64,000 nt of DNA, taken from contig CAVKYE010000001.1 of the NCBI GenBank assembly GCA_963660615.1, positions 70,856-134,855 of the forward strand. Reading direction: 5' to 3'. The DNA comes from Coprosoma sp963660615 (GTDB lineage Bacteria > Bacillota_I > Bacilli_A > RF39 > UBA660). Every line of letters starts with the position of its first letter. The first letter of the stretch is position 1. Of the stretch, positions 54,717 to 62,137 are shown in pieces. Both the position numbers and the translations under genes were made by a program. Under the pieces are notes generated by a model. That model searched no databases, was not told the DNA's origin, and worked only from the letters and a program-made list of their open reading frames with translations.

Positions 54717-55391
54717 CTACCTATCCAAATAGTTCTGATTCAAAATTTTTCTTTTTATAAAAGCTAAATGTAAATAAATATTTCCTAATTTTGAAACGAA
54801 TAATTTATATTTATTAAAATTTAAATAACCATTAATACATATTCTAGGAATTTCCTGTTTGTTAAATGATTTGTTAACATGAAAAGGTAATACTGTCATT
54901 CCATAATCAAAACCAGAATTTGACATTTCATCTTTCACAGTATTATTATATTTTCCCATTGGATAAACCAAAATTTTCTTTGATATATAAGATTTAGTAA
55001 CAGTCAATTCCTTTTTTAATACCAAAGTTGATAAAGTCGATAGATCCAAATGACTTTTTGTATGAAAGTAGAACTGTGCATACTTTAATCTTTTTAGTTC
55101 TGGCTCTGTCAAAAATCCTTTTTTACCAATATTGTCTTCTATGATAGCTAAAGAATATTTTATAGAATTTTGTTCTAAATATTCTATAGCAGGTTTTATT
55201 GATTTTAAACCGTCATCAAACATAATCATAATATTATTTCCAGTTGTAGCATTTATAAATTCGTCAAAATGGCAAAAGTTGAATTTTTTTCTTTTTAAAT
55301 ACTTTAATTGCATTAAGAACATATTCATTGGAACTTCCATAAATTTATCTGAATTGCCAATTCCGTGATATACAGTAATAATTCTCTTCAT
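54717..55391 (-). CDS. Polysaccharide deacetylase-like (NodB/CE4) protein
   Basis: A 224-residue NodB-homology protein. VYHGIGN at the start, IMIMFDDGLKSIKPA with the metal-binding Asp pair, FHTKSHLDLSTL with the His metal ligands, and LVYPMGKYN are the five-motif pattern of CE4. It has no signal peptide, so it probably works on a cytoplasmic intermediate. The ATG overlaps the stop of the GT4 gene upstream. Confidence 0.85.
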   Translation of the reverse strand: MKRIITVYHGIGNSDKFMEVPMNMFLMQLKYLKRKKFNFCHFDEFINATTGNNIMIMFDDGLKSIKPAIEYLEQNSIKYSLAIIEDNIGKKGFLTEPELKRLKYAQFYFHTKSHLDLSTLSTLVLKKELTVTKSYISKKILVYPMGKYNNTVKDEMSNSGFDYGMTVLPFHVNKSFNKQEIPRICINGYLNFNKYKLFVSKLGNIYLHLAFIKRKILNQNYLDR

Positions 55392-56548
55392 TATTTTTTC
55401 ACCAACTTTTCTATAGCTACATTTATGTCGTATTTTTCTATAATGAATTTTTGTTGATTCATAATTATATTTTTTAATGAATGTGTATCTAATTTATTTA
55501 TTTGTTCTATTTGCCTAGCCAGTTCCTCAGGAGTATTTCCTAAGAATACAAACTTCTTTATGTCTTCTTCTACACCTTCAATTCCTAAGCTATTTGATAC
55601 AATTGGTAATCCTACACTTGCTGCCTGTAAAATTTTATTTTTAACACCTGAACCTGCTATAATAGGACATATATACATATCATATTTTTGAAGTTCTTTT
55701 TTCATGTCGTCAACATAACCAACGAAATGAACATTATTTGATTCTAAACTTTTTAGTTCTTCTGAACAGTTTTTTCCTACAAAAGACACACTATAATTAA
55801 AACCAAGTAATGGCATTATTTTCTCAACGATATAGTGGACTGCAAGAATATTTGGTTCATAATCCATCATTCCCGAAAAAACAATTTTAGTTCTCTTATT
55901 TTTTGCCTTAGGTGATACATTTTCATTTATCCATTTTTCAGTATCTATTGAATTATTTATTACTACCATATTATTCAAATCAATATTCCATTTATCTATA
56001 AGATATTTTTTATCTTCTTCTGAACAAATAATTGTATTATATTTCTTAATAATTGAGGTTTCATAAATTTTGTGTTTTATATATTCCTCTTCACTTATTA
56101 TCTTTTTTATGCCTTTACTTTGCTTTCTTATCCTATCATAATACTTTGTTAGACTATCAGTAATATCAATATATACTTTAGATTTATCAAAGTATTTACC
56201 ATACTGTGCCATTCTTAATCTTTTAACATAAATCATATCATAATCTGTTTTTGATTTTTTTAAATATTTATGCAATTTTTTATTGTACACATATAGGGTT
56301 CTTAAAGTATACGGAGAAAGTATTCCAATAAAGCAATTTATTAAAGAAATAATCTTTGTTTGCTTAAATAAAATAACTTTGTCCACCATTTGTTTTGTTT
56401 CTTCTAAATATACCAAGTCTTTTTTAGACGAGTATAATGATATCAAAGTAATATTACATCCCTTATTTTTTAAAGCTTTAATAATATTTTTACTTCTTAC
56501 TCTTGAAAAATCATTTGGTAAAGACGGTGCTATATAAAGTATCTCCAT
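55391..56548 (-). CDS. Family 4 glycosyltransferase
   Basis: A 385-residue GT-B glycosyltransferase from the ATG at 56548 (GAGGAGG upstream). The C-terminal donor-binding domain has KIVFSGMMDYEPN and, near the end, YDMYICPIIAGSGVKNKILQAASVGLPIVS, with the Glu-type donor contact region of GT4. It overlaps the previous glycosyltransferase gene by 38 bases, a strong sign of coupled translation. Confidence 0.88.
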   Translation of the reverse strand: MEILYIAPSLPNDFSRVRSKNIIKALKNKGCNITLISLYSSKKDLVYLEETKQMVDKVILFKQTKIISLINCFIGILSPYTLRTLYVYNKKLHKYLKKSKTDYDMIYVKRLRMAQYGKYFDKSKVYIDITDSLTKYYDRIRKQSKGIKKIISEEEYIKHKIYETSIIKKYNTIICSEEDKKYLIDKWNIDLNNMVVINNSIDTEKWINENVSPKAKNKRTKIVFSGMMDYEPNILAVHYIVEKIMPLLGFNYSVSFVGKNCSEELKSLESNNVHFVGYVDDMKKELQKYDMYICPIIAGSGVKNKILQAASVGLPIVSNSLGIEGVEEDIKKFVFLGNTPEELARQIEQINKLDTHSLKNIIMNQQKFIIEKYDINVAIEKLVKK

Positions 56549-57701
56549 AAACATTTTCCTCCTCGTATTTTTCTTTGAAAATTTGATAGTTACGCTCACC
56601 AAGTTTTTTTAATCTTGGTGGATTTGATAATAACTTTTGTATTGAATTTATTATTTCTGCATCATCATCAACTATAAAAGTCCCTTTAACACTTGGTAAT
56701 CCTTCAGCACCTAATTTGGTACTAACAACCGTTTTACTATGTGACCAATATTCCAATATTTTAATTCTTGTTCCACTACCAAAATATACAGGAACTACAC
56801 AAATCCAAGATTCATCAATAAGTTTATTTTTTAATTTTTCCTCTGCATTTTCATATATTTTAATATTCATTTTACCGTCGTATTCTTTTATATCAGAATT
56901 TATAGCTGATCCCACAATGTTAAATTTAATAGATGGGTTGTTTAAATATAATTTTGTATAAATATTCTTAATAAAGTGTATTAGTCCATGTTTATTTGGT
57001 TTCCAAGATAAACTACCAACGAATATTAAAGTAGGACTATTACTATATTTAGCTAAATCATTTCTCATATTTGCATAGGTATTATTTACAACAAATGATT
57101 TTTTCTTTATTTTTTTTGAACAAGAAAAAGCTTTCAAATCTCGTTCACTGACAAAGAAATTGCTTTTAGATTCACTTAAAGCTTGAATTTCTACATTTTT
57201 CATAAGTCTTGATTCTCTTTTCAACATTATGTTCATTGGAAATGTTTCGTACTCTGATGTTCTTTTAATTAATTCATATTCAACATTGTGATCATCAAAA
57301 TAGAATGGAATATTATTAATATGCTTTTTGTATTGTACTGTTGCAATTTCGGCAAAGAAAACAAAATCATATTGATTATCTGTACATAATTGATTTATTT
57401 TATTTGCAATTTCCTTATTATAGTATTGCAGATTTATAATTGGTTCTTTACTTATAAAACTATCTAGTGTATTTTTCATAAGAGTTTTCTTTGTTCGAAC
57501 AAAAGGATATCCATATATATTATTTGTATATTTTTTTAATTCTTTAATTTTACTATTTCCAAAATCTTTATTCCAATATCCAATAACATCAACTTTATAA
57601 TACTTTGACAAAAATTTTATCCAAGCAGAATTTCTTTTTAATCCACCTCCATAAGCAGGTGCAGGTACAAACTTTGTTATAAATAATATTTTCTTTTTCA
57701 T
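56511..57701 (-). CDS. Family 4 glycosyltransferase
   Basis: A 396-residue GT-B glycosyltransferase. The N-terminus KILFITKFVPAPAYGGGLKRN has the usual glycine-rich loop; the donor domain has LIFVGSLSWKPNKHGLIHFI and VVPVYFGSGTRIKILEYWSHSKTVVST. It is second in the operon after manA, 15 bases away. It belongs to the same group as the next gene, so the two may add similar sugars. Confidence 0.9.
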   Translation of the reverse strand: MKKKILFITKFVPAPAYGGGLKRNSAWIKFLSKYYKVDVIGYWNKDFGNSKIKELKKYTNNIYGYPFVRTKKTLMKNTLDSFISKEPIINLQYYNKEIANKINQLCTDNQYDFVFFAEIATVQYKKHINNIPFYFDDHNVEYELIKRTSEYETFPMNIMLKRESRLMKNVEIQALSESKSNFFVSERDLKAFSCSKKIKKKSFVVNNTYANMRNDLAKYSNSPTLIFVGSLSWKPNKHGLIHFIKNIYTKLYLNNPSIKFNIVGSAINSDIKEYDGKMNIKIYENAEEKLKNKLIDESWICVVPVYFGSGTRIKILEYWSHSKTVVSTKLGAEGLPSVKGTFIVDDDAEIINSIQKLLSNPPRLKKLGERNYQIFKEKYEEENVYGDTLYSTVFTK

Positions 57702-57715
57702 AAAAACCTCCTAAA

Positions 57716-58552
57716 TTAGAAAATTATCAATATATCTAAATTACCAAAAATTGTATAGTCAGAGTATGGTAATATAAAATATGTTTCGTCTTTTTTTACC
57801 TTTAAAGATTTATTTGCTATATTTATAGTCCCATTACCGTTCAATACTAGCACTATTTGACAACAATTTTTTTTACCGAAATACTTTTCTCCTTTTAGAC
57901 AAACTTTGTTTATTTTGAAATTTGAGCTTTTAAATCTTTTAAAATTATGGTATATATTTTTTCTCATTTTGAACTTGCTAAAACGTGCGTTTTCAACAAA
58001 CTCTTTTTGAGTTAATTCCCTATTATTATCCCAATCAAAATATCTATAAGTTACGTCATAATTATTTTGAACCTCACATACAACATTATTTTCTAATATC
58101 GAATGTATAGTACCTGGATTAACAACTGCAAAATCATATTTATTACAAGTAATTATATTAGAGTTAGATAATATAGTATCTAAATTTAAATTCCTTTTCT
58201 TAATACTTTTATTTAAACCTAATAATATTTTAGAATTATGTTTTAAAAATAGCCATGTTTCTTTTTTACTTTTAGGATGAACCTGTAATGAAAGTTTTTT
58301 TGAAGAATATATATATTTAATTAAGAAAGAAAATTGCTTTCTTCTTAAATATTTTTTCCCAAAAAACTCTTCTTTTTGAGGACCAATATATAGTTGATAT
58401 AAACTATAAATGTTTTTATTATCATCTTCAATATAGTTTGACTGTTGATTATTTACTTCAAATTTAATTACCTCACCTATTACTTTTTTATTTATTTTTT
58501 TAGCACCCCATATTTTTTCTACATCAATACTAATGACTTTATAAATTTTCAT
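57716..58552 (-). CDS. manA: Type I mannose-6-phosphate isomerase
   Basis: A 278-residue zinc enzyme interconverting fructose-6-P and mannose-6-P. The start IWGAKKINK, LSLQVHPKSKKETW with the Gln-His zinc ligands, and VNPGTIHSIL with the later His are clear. It is the first gene of the glycan operon, which suggests a mannose-derived sugar in the product. The ATG at 58552 follows GAGGTG and the leader terminator. Confidence 0.88.
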   Translation of the reverse strand: MKIYKVISIDVEKIWGAKKINKKVIGEVIKFEVNNQQSNYIEDDNKNIYSLYQLYIGPQKEEFFGKKYLRRKQFSFLIKYIYSSKKLSLQVHPKSKKETWLFLKHNSKILLGLNKSIKKRNLNLDTILSNSNIITCNKYDFAVVNPGTIHSILENNVVCEVQNNYDVTYRYFDWDNNRELTQKEFVENARFSKFKMRKNIYHNFKRFKSSNFKINKVCLKGEKYFGKKNCCQIVLVLNGNGTINIANKSLKVKKDETYFILPYSDYTIFGNLDILIIF

Positions 58553-58565
58553 ATACACCTCAACC

Positions 58566-58604
58566 AAAAAAGGGGACAAAAAGCAATCGATTGCCTTTTA
58601 TCCC
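58566..58604 (-). terminator. Leader terminator in front of the glycan operon
   Basis: On the - strand GGGATAAAAGGCAATCGATTGC continues into a matching GCTTTTTGTCCC arm, a long stem with CTTTTTTGG behind it. It stands between the promoter at 58664-58692 and manA, so most transcripts should stop unless antiterminated. Confidence 0.75.
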
Positions 58605-58656
58605 TATTCTCATACTGTACTCTCCTAAGTTTGTTGGCAATCGCCACCCCAAATTT
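58605..58656 (-). promoter_or_regulatory. Structured RNA leader of the glycan operon
   Basis: Downstream of the promoter the transcript has a 12-nt hairpin, TGGC-GATT-GCCA (58635-58646), a conserved-looking single-stranded stretch (AGGAGAGTACAGTATGAGA) and then the terminator. The order small hairpin, box, terminator resembles leaders read by NusG-like antiterminators such as LoaP in Firmicutes glycan operons. That comparison is from memory, and no loaP gene is in the window. Confidence 0.5.
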
Positions 58657-58663
58657 GCTCTTT

Positions 58664-58692
58664 ATTCTACATTATTTTATTAAAATAGTCAA
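58664..58692 (-). promoter_or_regulatory. Promoter of the glycan operon
   Basis: On the - strand TTGACT and TAGAAT are separated by 17 bases, a good vegetative promoter. The start would be near 58657, giving a leader of about 105 nt. Confidence 0.7.
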
Positions 58693-58697
58693 TAATT

Positions 58698-58741
58698 TAC
58701 TTTAATTTTGATAGTATTGTACTTTAATTTTGATAGTATTG
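58698..58741. repeat. Perfect 22-bp tandem repeat upstream of the glycan promoter
   Basis: TACTTTAATTTTGATAGTAT-TG occurs twice without a gap, ending six bases from the -35 box of the glycan promoter. The 22-bp spacing (two helical turns) places both copies on the same face. It is a plausible binding site for an activator or repressor. Confidence 0.75.
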
Positions 58742-58749
58742 TATAATTA

Positions 58750-58785
58750 AAAGAATCTGATTTTAGTATTTCAGACTCTCTTTAA
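58750..58785 (-). terminator. Terminator after the sigma-factor gene
   Basis: AGAGTCTGA and TCAGATTCT pair with one G-T and are followed by TTTTAATT on the - strand. Confidence 0.65.
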
Positions 58786-59293
58786 TTAGATTTAATATTT
58801 TATTATGTTTTTTGGCAATACAACTTTGAGTACAATTAAATATCTTTGCTAAGTTTTTTTGAGTTATTCTTTTAGTTTTAATACCATATAAACTGCATAT
58901 AATAAAGCTATCATCATTACTTAAATTATTTAATGAATCTTCTAATTCTTCTTTTGTTTCTTTTTTTATTAACATATCCAGGATCTTTTCTTCTTTTGAT
59001 GGAATAATATCAAGCAAGTATAAATCATCTTTTATTTGTAAATCTAATGGTTCTTCATTAAAAGATTTCTTTTTAAATATATCTTTATACTTATTGTGAA
59101 TACATCTTGATGCATATGTTATAAATTTAACATTATTATCATCTTTATATGTATCATATGCTTGTATTAAAGCTACCATACCATCATGAAAGTAATCTTC
59201 TTCGAAGTCTCTATTATAATTATACAAATTTCTATAATGAGATAATATTTTATATACTAAGTTTTGGTAATTTAAGATAGTTTCTTCTCTCAA
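58763..59293 (-). CDS. Sigma-70 family sigma factor of element D
   Basis: A 176-residue sigma factor with a probable TTG start behind AGGAG. Region 2 has FEEDYFHDGMVALIQAYDTY and the -10-binding KFITYASRCIHNKYKD; region 4 has LSNDDSFIICSLYGIK and the helix-turn-helix ITQKNLAKIFNCTQSCIAKKHNKIL. Region 3 is short. Element-borne sigma factors of this kind in conjugative elements direct their own late or recombination genes. Which promoters it reads is unknown. Confidence 0.85.
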   Translation of the reverse strand: MREETILNYQNLVYKILSHYRNLYNYNRDFEEDYFHDGMVALIQAYDTYKDDNNVKFITYASRCIHNKYKDIFKKKSFNEEPLDLQIKDDLYLLDIIPSKEEKILDMLIKKETKEELEDSLNNLSNDDSFIICSLYGIKTKRITQKNLAKIFNCTQSCIAKKHNKILNLIKESLKY

Positions 59294-59339
59294 ACTAATC
59301 TCCTATCTTAAACTATAAATAACTCCTTACGTAATATAT

Positions 59340-59700
59340 TTAATCTAATTTTTAACAATAATAATTTTCCTTTCTTTTAGGGAATAACCCGATACACATC
59401 ACCTTTTCTTTTTATTTTTTAGGATTATTTTTAAAGCAGGATAAAGGAATTGATAGCATATTCTTATTTATTTTCCATAAATAAAGGACAAACAATGCTA
59501 TCAAATCTTATTTTGCACCTGCAAAATCAACCATAAATTATGGAAGAATTCATCCATAACTCTTTTTTTATCCTTTATTTTCCTAGTAAAATTCAATCCA
59601 TAAAATAATCCAACTTACTACCATACTAATAAAAACTATGGATGGACTTCGACATATTATATTTTTACGAACCCCTCTCTTCCATCAAAGAAAAAAGTGC
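59340..59700. other. Intergenic region with inverted repeats and CCATAA repeats, possible origin
   Basis: About 460 bases without a gene between the HTH gene and the sigma-factor gene. It holds the inverted repeat TTGATAGCAT / ATGCTATCAA (59450-59503), TTTTGCA-CC-TGCAAAA (59513-59528), CCATAAATTATGG and four more CCATA copies (59474-59640). Next to a replication-type HTH protein this could be a replication or transfer origin or an operator. This is inference from repeat density. Confidence 0.4.
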
Positions 59701-59735
59701 TAATACAAAACATAAAAGTCTGTACTAGCACTTTC
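59691..59735 (-). terminator. Terminator after the HTH gene
   Basis: GTGCTAGTACA and TGTATTAGCAC pair with one G-T and are followed by TTTTTTC on the - strand. Confidence 0.75.
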
Positions 59736-59762
59736 TATTCTTTATTTAATTTTAATATTTGT

Positions 59763-60281
59763 TTATTCATTTGTCAAATCATCGTCATTTCTAAATTCAC
59801 TTAATAAATCTTCCATTTCTTTTCTTTCTTCTTCAGTAGGTTCTACTGATTCACATCTTTTACCATCCCATAACATAACACCATCTGTATCATAAGATAT
59901 AATTTTATTAAATATTTCTTTATTATTATTTATCTTATTATTATATTCCTTCATATAAGTAATCTCTTCTTCTTTATTTACTACTTCGTTATTACTTATT
60001 TGATTCCATACATTGCTTGTCAGAGTAATACTTCTTTGTTTAACTAGATTTTCATTTCTATAATATTTAACATTTATTAAATCTAAATCTTTTAACTTTT
60101 TTATTGTAACAGATATTGCTTTTGGCTTAACTCCAAATAAATTAGCAAAATAACCATTACTAGCAAAACAAGTATTATTGTATTTATCATTCCTACAAAA
60201 ACCTACTATTCTTATATAAATTAATTTATCTAAATAAGATAAATCCCTTCTAGTCTGGTACATAGGCATATACCAAAACAT
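59763..60281 (-). CDS. Winged-helix replication-type protein with the shared C-terminal tail
   Basis: A 172-residue protein. Residues 15-95 form a winged helix of the ICE/phage replication kind (LDKLIYIRIVGFCRNDKYNN, FASNGYFANLFGV and VTIKKLKDLDLINVKY), the same family as the frameshifted ORF at 730-1055. After a 35-residue linker comes a tail, YDTDGVMLWDGKRCE then PTEEERKEMEDLLSE, nearly the same as that of the OB-fold protein at 185-610. The binding site before the ATG is weak, and a start at a later Met (residue 5 or 7) is possible. Confidence 0.7.
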   Translation of the reverse strand: MFWYMPMYQTRRDLSYLDKLIYIRIVGFCRNDKYNNTCFASNGYFANLFGVKPKAISVTIKKLKDLDLINVKYYRNENLVKQRSITLTSNVWNQISNNEVVNKEEEITYMKEYNNKINNNKEIFNKIISYDTDGVMLWDGKRCESVEPTEEERKEMEDLLSEFRNDDDLTNE

Positions 60282-60355
60282 ATTTATCTATAATAAACAC
60301 TTCCTTTAATTTTTTCCATTAAATCATCCACCTTTCTAAATTAAAACTATTCCAT

Positions 60356-60383
60356 ATAAAAAGGCTCACATCTAAGTGAACCA
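60356..60383 (-). terminator. Terminator after recombinase D
   Basis: GGTTCAC and GTGAGCC pair around TTAGAT, followed on the - strand by TTTTTAT. Confidence 0.75.
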
Positions 60384-60384
60384 T

Positions 60385-61815
60385 TTAAAATATTACTTCA
60401 TCAATTATTACATCATTGCCTTCTTTTCTTACTTTTATTTCTTTAACAAATCTTTCTAGAAACATTTTCTTTTCATGATTGTTTAAATGAATAAAATTAT
60501 TTTTTAAATTAACTATAACTTCTTTAATAACCTCTTCATTAGTTAGATCTTCTTCATTTGAATATTTATTAATTTTATCTAACTCATTATTTAACACTTC
60601 TAATTTAGAATCAATTACACTTTTTACTTCTTTAAAAGTATCGTAATCAATTTCATCAGTACTAAATAATTCTGTCATATCTTTTTTCTTTTTATTTAAT
60701 TTGCGGGTTTGCTCTTGTAAATCTAAAGTATCATTGTTTTCTATTATCTTTTTTTCTTTCTTTAAAATACTTTTATCAAATTCTAAATCTTTAATATTTT
60801 CTAAATAATTAATAAATGCATTTTCTATTTTAAGATGAGAAAATCCTGGAGCATTACAACTATTATTGTTATGTCCATTACACTGATAAGTAATATACTT
60901 TTTACCACTTTGAAGTTGTTGTCTAGCATGATATTTGCCACCACATAAACCACATCTTAAGACTCTAAAATAATAGGTATCATCAGAAGAGTATTTCTTG
61001 TTATGAAATTTCTTTCTTTTTTTCATCAAATTGCTAACACTATTAAATAAGTCATCATTAATAATAGGTGTTATATTTTTGCCACTTACTTCAAAGCCGT
61101 TCTTTCTTCCTACTCCATACCTTACATTTCCAATATAAAGAGGATTAGTAAGTATTGAATAAATAGTTGACTGATTCCAATGTCCTCCTCTTTTTGTTGG
61201 TACATTTAAGTCTTTTAACTTTTTAGCAATTTTAACCATTGATTCACCATCTAAATACCAATTAAATATTTTCTTAACATAAATTGCTTCATTTTTATTA
61301 ACTTTAAGTTTTCCAATACCCGCTAAATAATCATAACCAAAAACACCATTACAATTAGTATAATTACCTTCTTTAGTTTTTTGTTCATATCCAAAAGTAA
61401 CTCTTTCTGCTAAATTTTCTCTTTCAAATTCTGCAAATATTCCAATAATCTTAACAAACATTCTTCCAACAGCATTTGAAGTATCTATTTTCTCTGTTTG
61501 AGAGTTAAAAGTACAATTATGACTATCAAATAATTCTATTAAATAAATAAGGTCTTTAACACTTCTAGTAAGTCTATCTAGTTTGTATATTAAAACATTA
61601 TTTATTTTTCCTTTCTTTACATCCTCAATTAGTCTTGATACTTCTTTCCTATCAGTTAAATTTTTACCACTTATACCATCATCAACATAGTAATCTACAA
61701 TTTCCCAATCATTACTTTCAGCATATTTAGTTAGTTTATCTTTTTGAGCGTGAATACTAAATCCAACGGTCGCTTGTTCTTCAGTAGATACTCTTAGGTA
61801 AATTGCTGTCTGCAT
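60385..61815 (-). CDS. Large serine recombinase of element D
   Basis: A 476-residue recombinase that should integrate and excise element D. Catalytic Ser10 lies in YLRVSTEEQ; DDGISGKNL and YKLDRLTRSVKDL follow, then the recombinase domain to about 260 and a zinc ribbon (CGLCGGKYH ... CNGHNNNSCNAPG). A coiled coil lies at about 340-420. It is a different subgroup from recombinases A and B (no N-terminal extension, other arm sequences). It reads away from the att site, behind the 34-residue ORF. AGGAGTG precedes the ATG. Confidence 0.94.
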   Translation of the reverse strand: MQTAIYLRVSTEEQATVGFSIHAQKDKLTKYAESNDWEIVDYYVDDGISGKNLTDRKEVSRLIEDVKKGKINNVLIYKLDRLTRSVKDLIYLIELFDSHNCTFNSQTEKIDTSNAVGRMFVKIIGIFAEFERENLAERVTFGYEQKTKEGNYTNCNGVFGYDYLAGIGKLKVNKNEAIYVKKIFNWYLDGESMVKIAKKLKDLNVPTKRGGHWNQSTIYSILTNPLYIGNVRYGVGRKNGFEVSGKNITPIINDDLFNSVSNLMKKRKKFHNKKYSSDDTYYFRVLRCGLCGGKYHARQQLQSGKKYITYQCNGHNNNSCNAPGFSHLKIENAFINYLENIKDLEFDKSILKKEKKIIENNDTLDLQEQTRKLNKKKKDMTELFSTDEIDYDTFKEVKSVIDSKLEVLNNELDKINKYSNEEDLTNEEVIKEVIVNLKNNFIHLNNHEKKMFLERFVKEIKVRKEGNDVIIDEVIF

Positions 61816-61834
61816 AAGTTAATATCACTCCTTT

Positions 61835-61939
61835 CTAATTAGAAGTAATACCTTTCCTTTCACTTAAAATTTTTGGAACACTAGTATTTAAGAAAAACTT
61901 CATAATCTCTAAACTAATGTTTTTAGATAAACAAGTCAT
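61835..61939 (-). CDS. Tiny ORF upstream of recombinase D (34 aa)
   Basis: ATG at 61939 follows AAAGGAGG. The peptide starts MTCLSKNISLEIMKFFLNTS and ends with a basic stretch. It ends 19 bases before the recombinase start, in the same operon. Small ORFs with an ISLEIMKFF-type phrase before clostridial serine recombinases are familiar to me, but their function is not known. Confidence 0.55.
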   Translation of the reverse strand: MTCLSKNISLEIMKFFLNTSVPKILSERKGITSN

Positions 61940-62007
61940 TATCGGACCTCCTTTTTTCTAACTCATTCATCTAATTATACGATTATGTTATTCAAATATT
62001 CCAAAAC

Positions 62008-62105
62008 ACTATAGTAATATTCACTTACAAACAAATTTATTTTGTATGTTAGTTTTTGATAAAACCCTTATTTATAAATAAAAAATACTATAGTAATTTT
62101 TCACT
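62008..62105. repeat. Repeated ACTATAGTAA...TCACT motif at the right end of element D
   Basis: ACTATAGTAATATTCACT at 62008-62025 and ACTATAGTAATTTTTCACT at 62087-62105 are near-identical direct repeats. A related copy (ACTATAGTAA, then TCACT) lies at 41018-41039 at the left end. The second copy runs into the CTATAG attP arm. These may be accessory binding sites of the recombinase or a directionality factor. Confidence 0.55.
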
Positions 62106-62126
62106 ATAGCAGTTTTAGTACACGAC

Positions 62127-62137
62127 TTTATTTGTAT
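62127..62137. repeat. Right 11-bp direct repeat (att core) of element D
   Basis: TTTATTTGTAT, identical to 40998-41008. The inferred crossover is at 62128-62129 in the Lys codon of T-N-K. Confidence 0.85.

Larger units (their letters stand above)
40999..62129. mobile_element. Element D: 21.1 kb serine-recombinase element with a glycan operon, inserted in dacF
   Basis: An 11-bp direct repeat marks both ends; joining the flanks restores the dacF frame (T-N-K-L-V-R-F-Y). Joining the element ends gives a palindromic arrangement with CTATAG arms 24 bases from a central AA. The serine recombinase and a small ORF lie at the right end; a sigma factor and an HTH protein follow; the rest is a surface-glycan operon. 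No relaxase, VirB4 or coupling protein is present, so it is not self-transmissible by conjugation on its own. Confidence 0.88.

Noticed and set aside
58698..58741. Two perfect 22-bp repeats as a small CRISPR array
   Set aside because: The copies abut without a spacer, there are only two, and no cas gene is in the window. A promoter-proximal operator is the better reading.
41177..62000. Element D as a self-transmissible conjugative element
   Set aside because: No relaxase, coupling protein, VirB4 or other mating genes were found; only a sigma factor, an HTH protein and a recombinase accompany the glycan operon.
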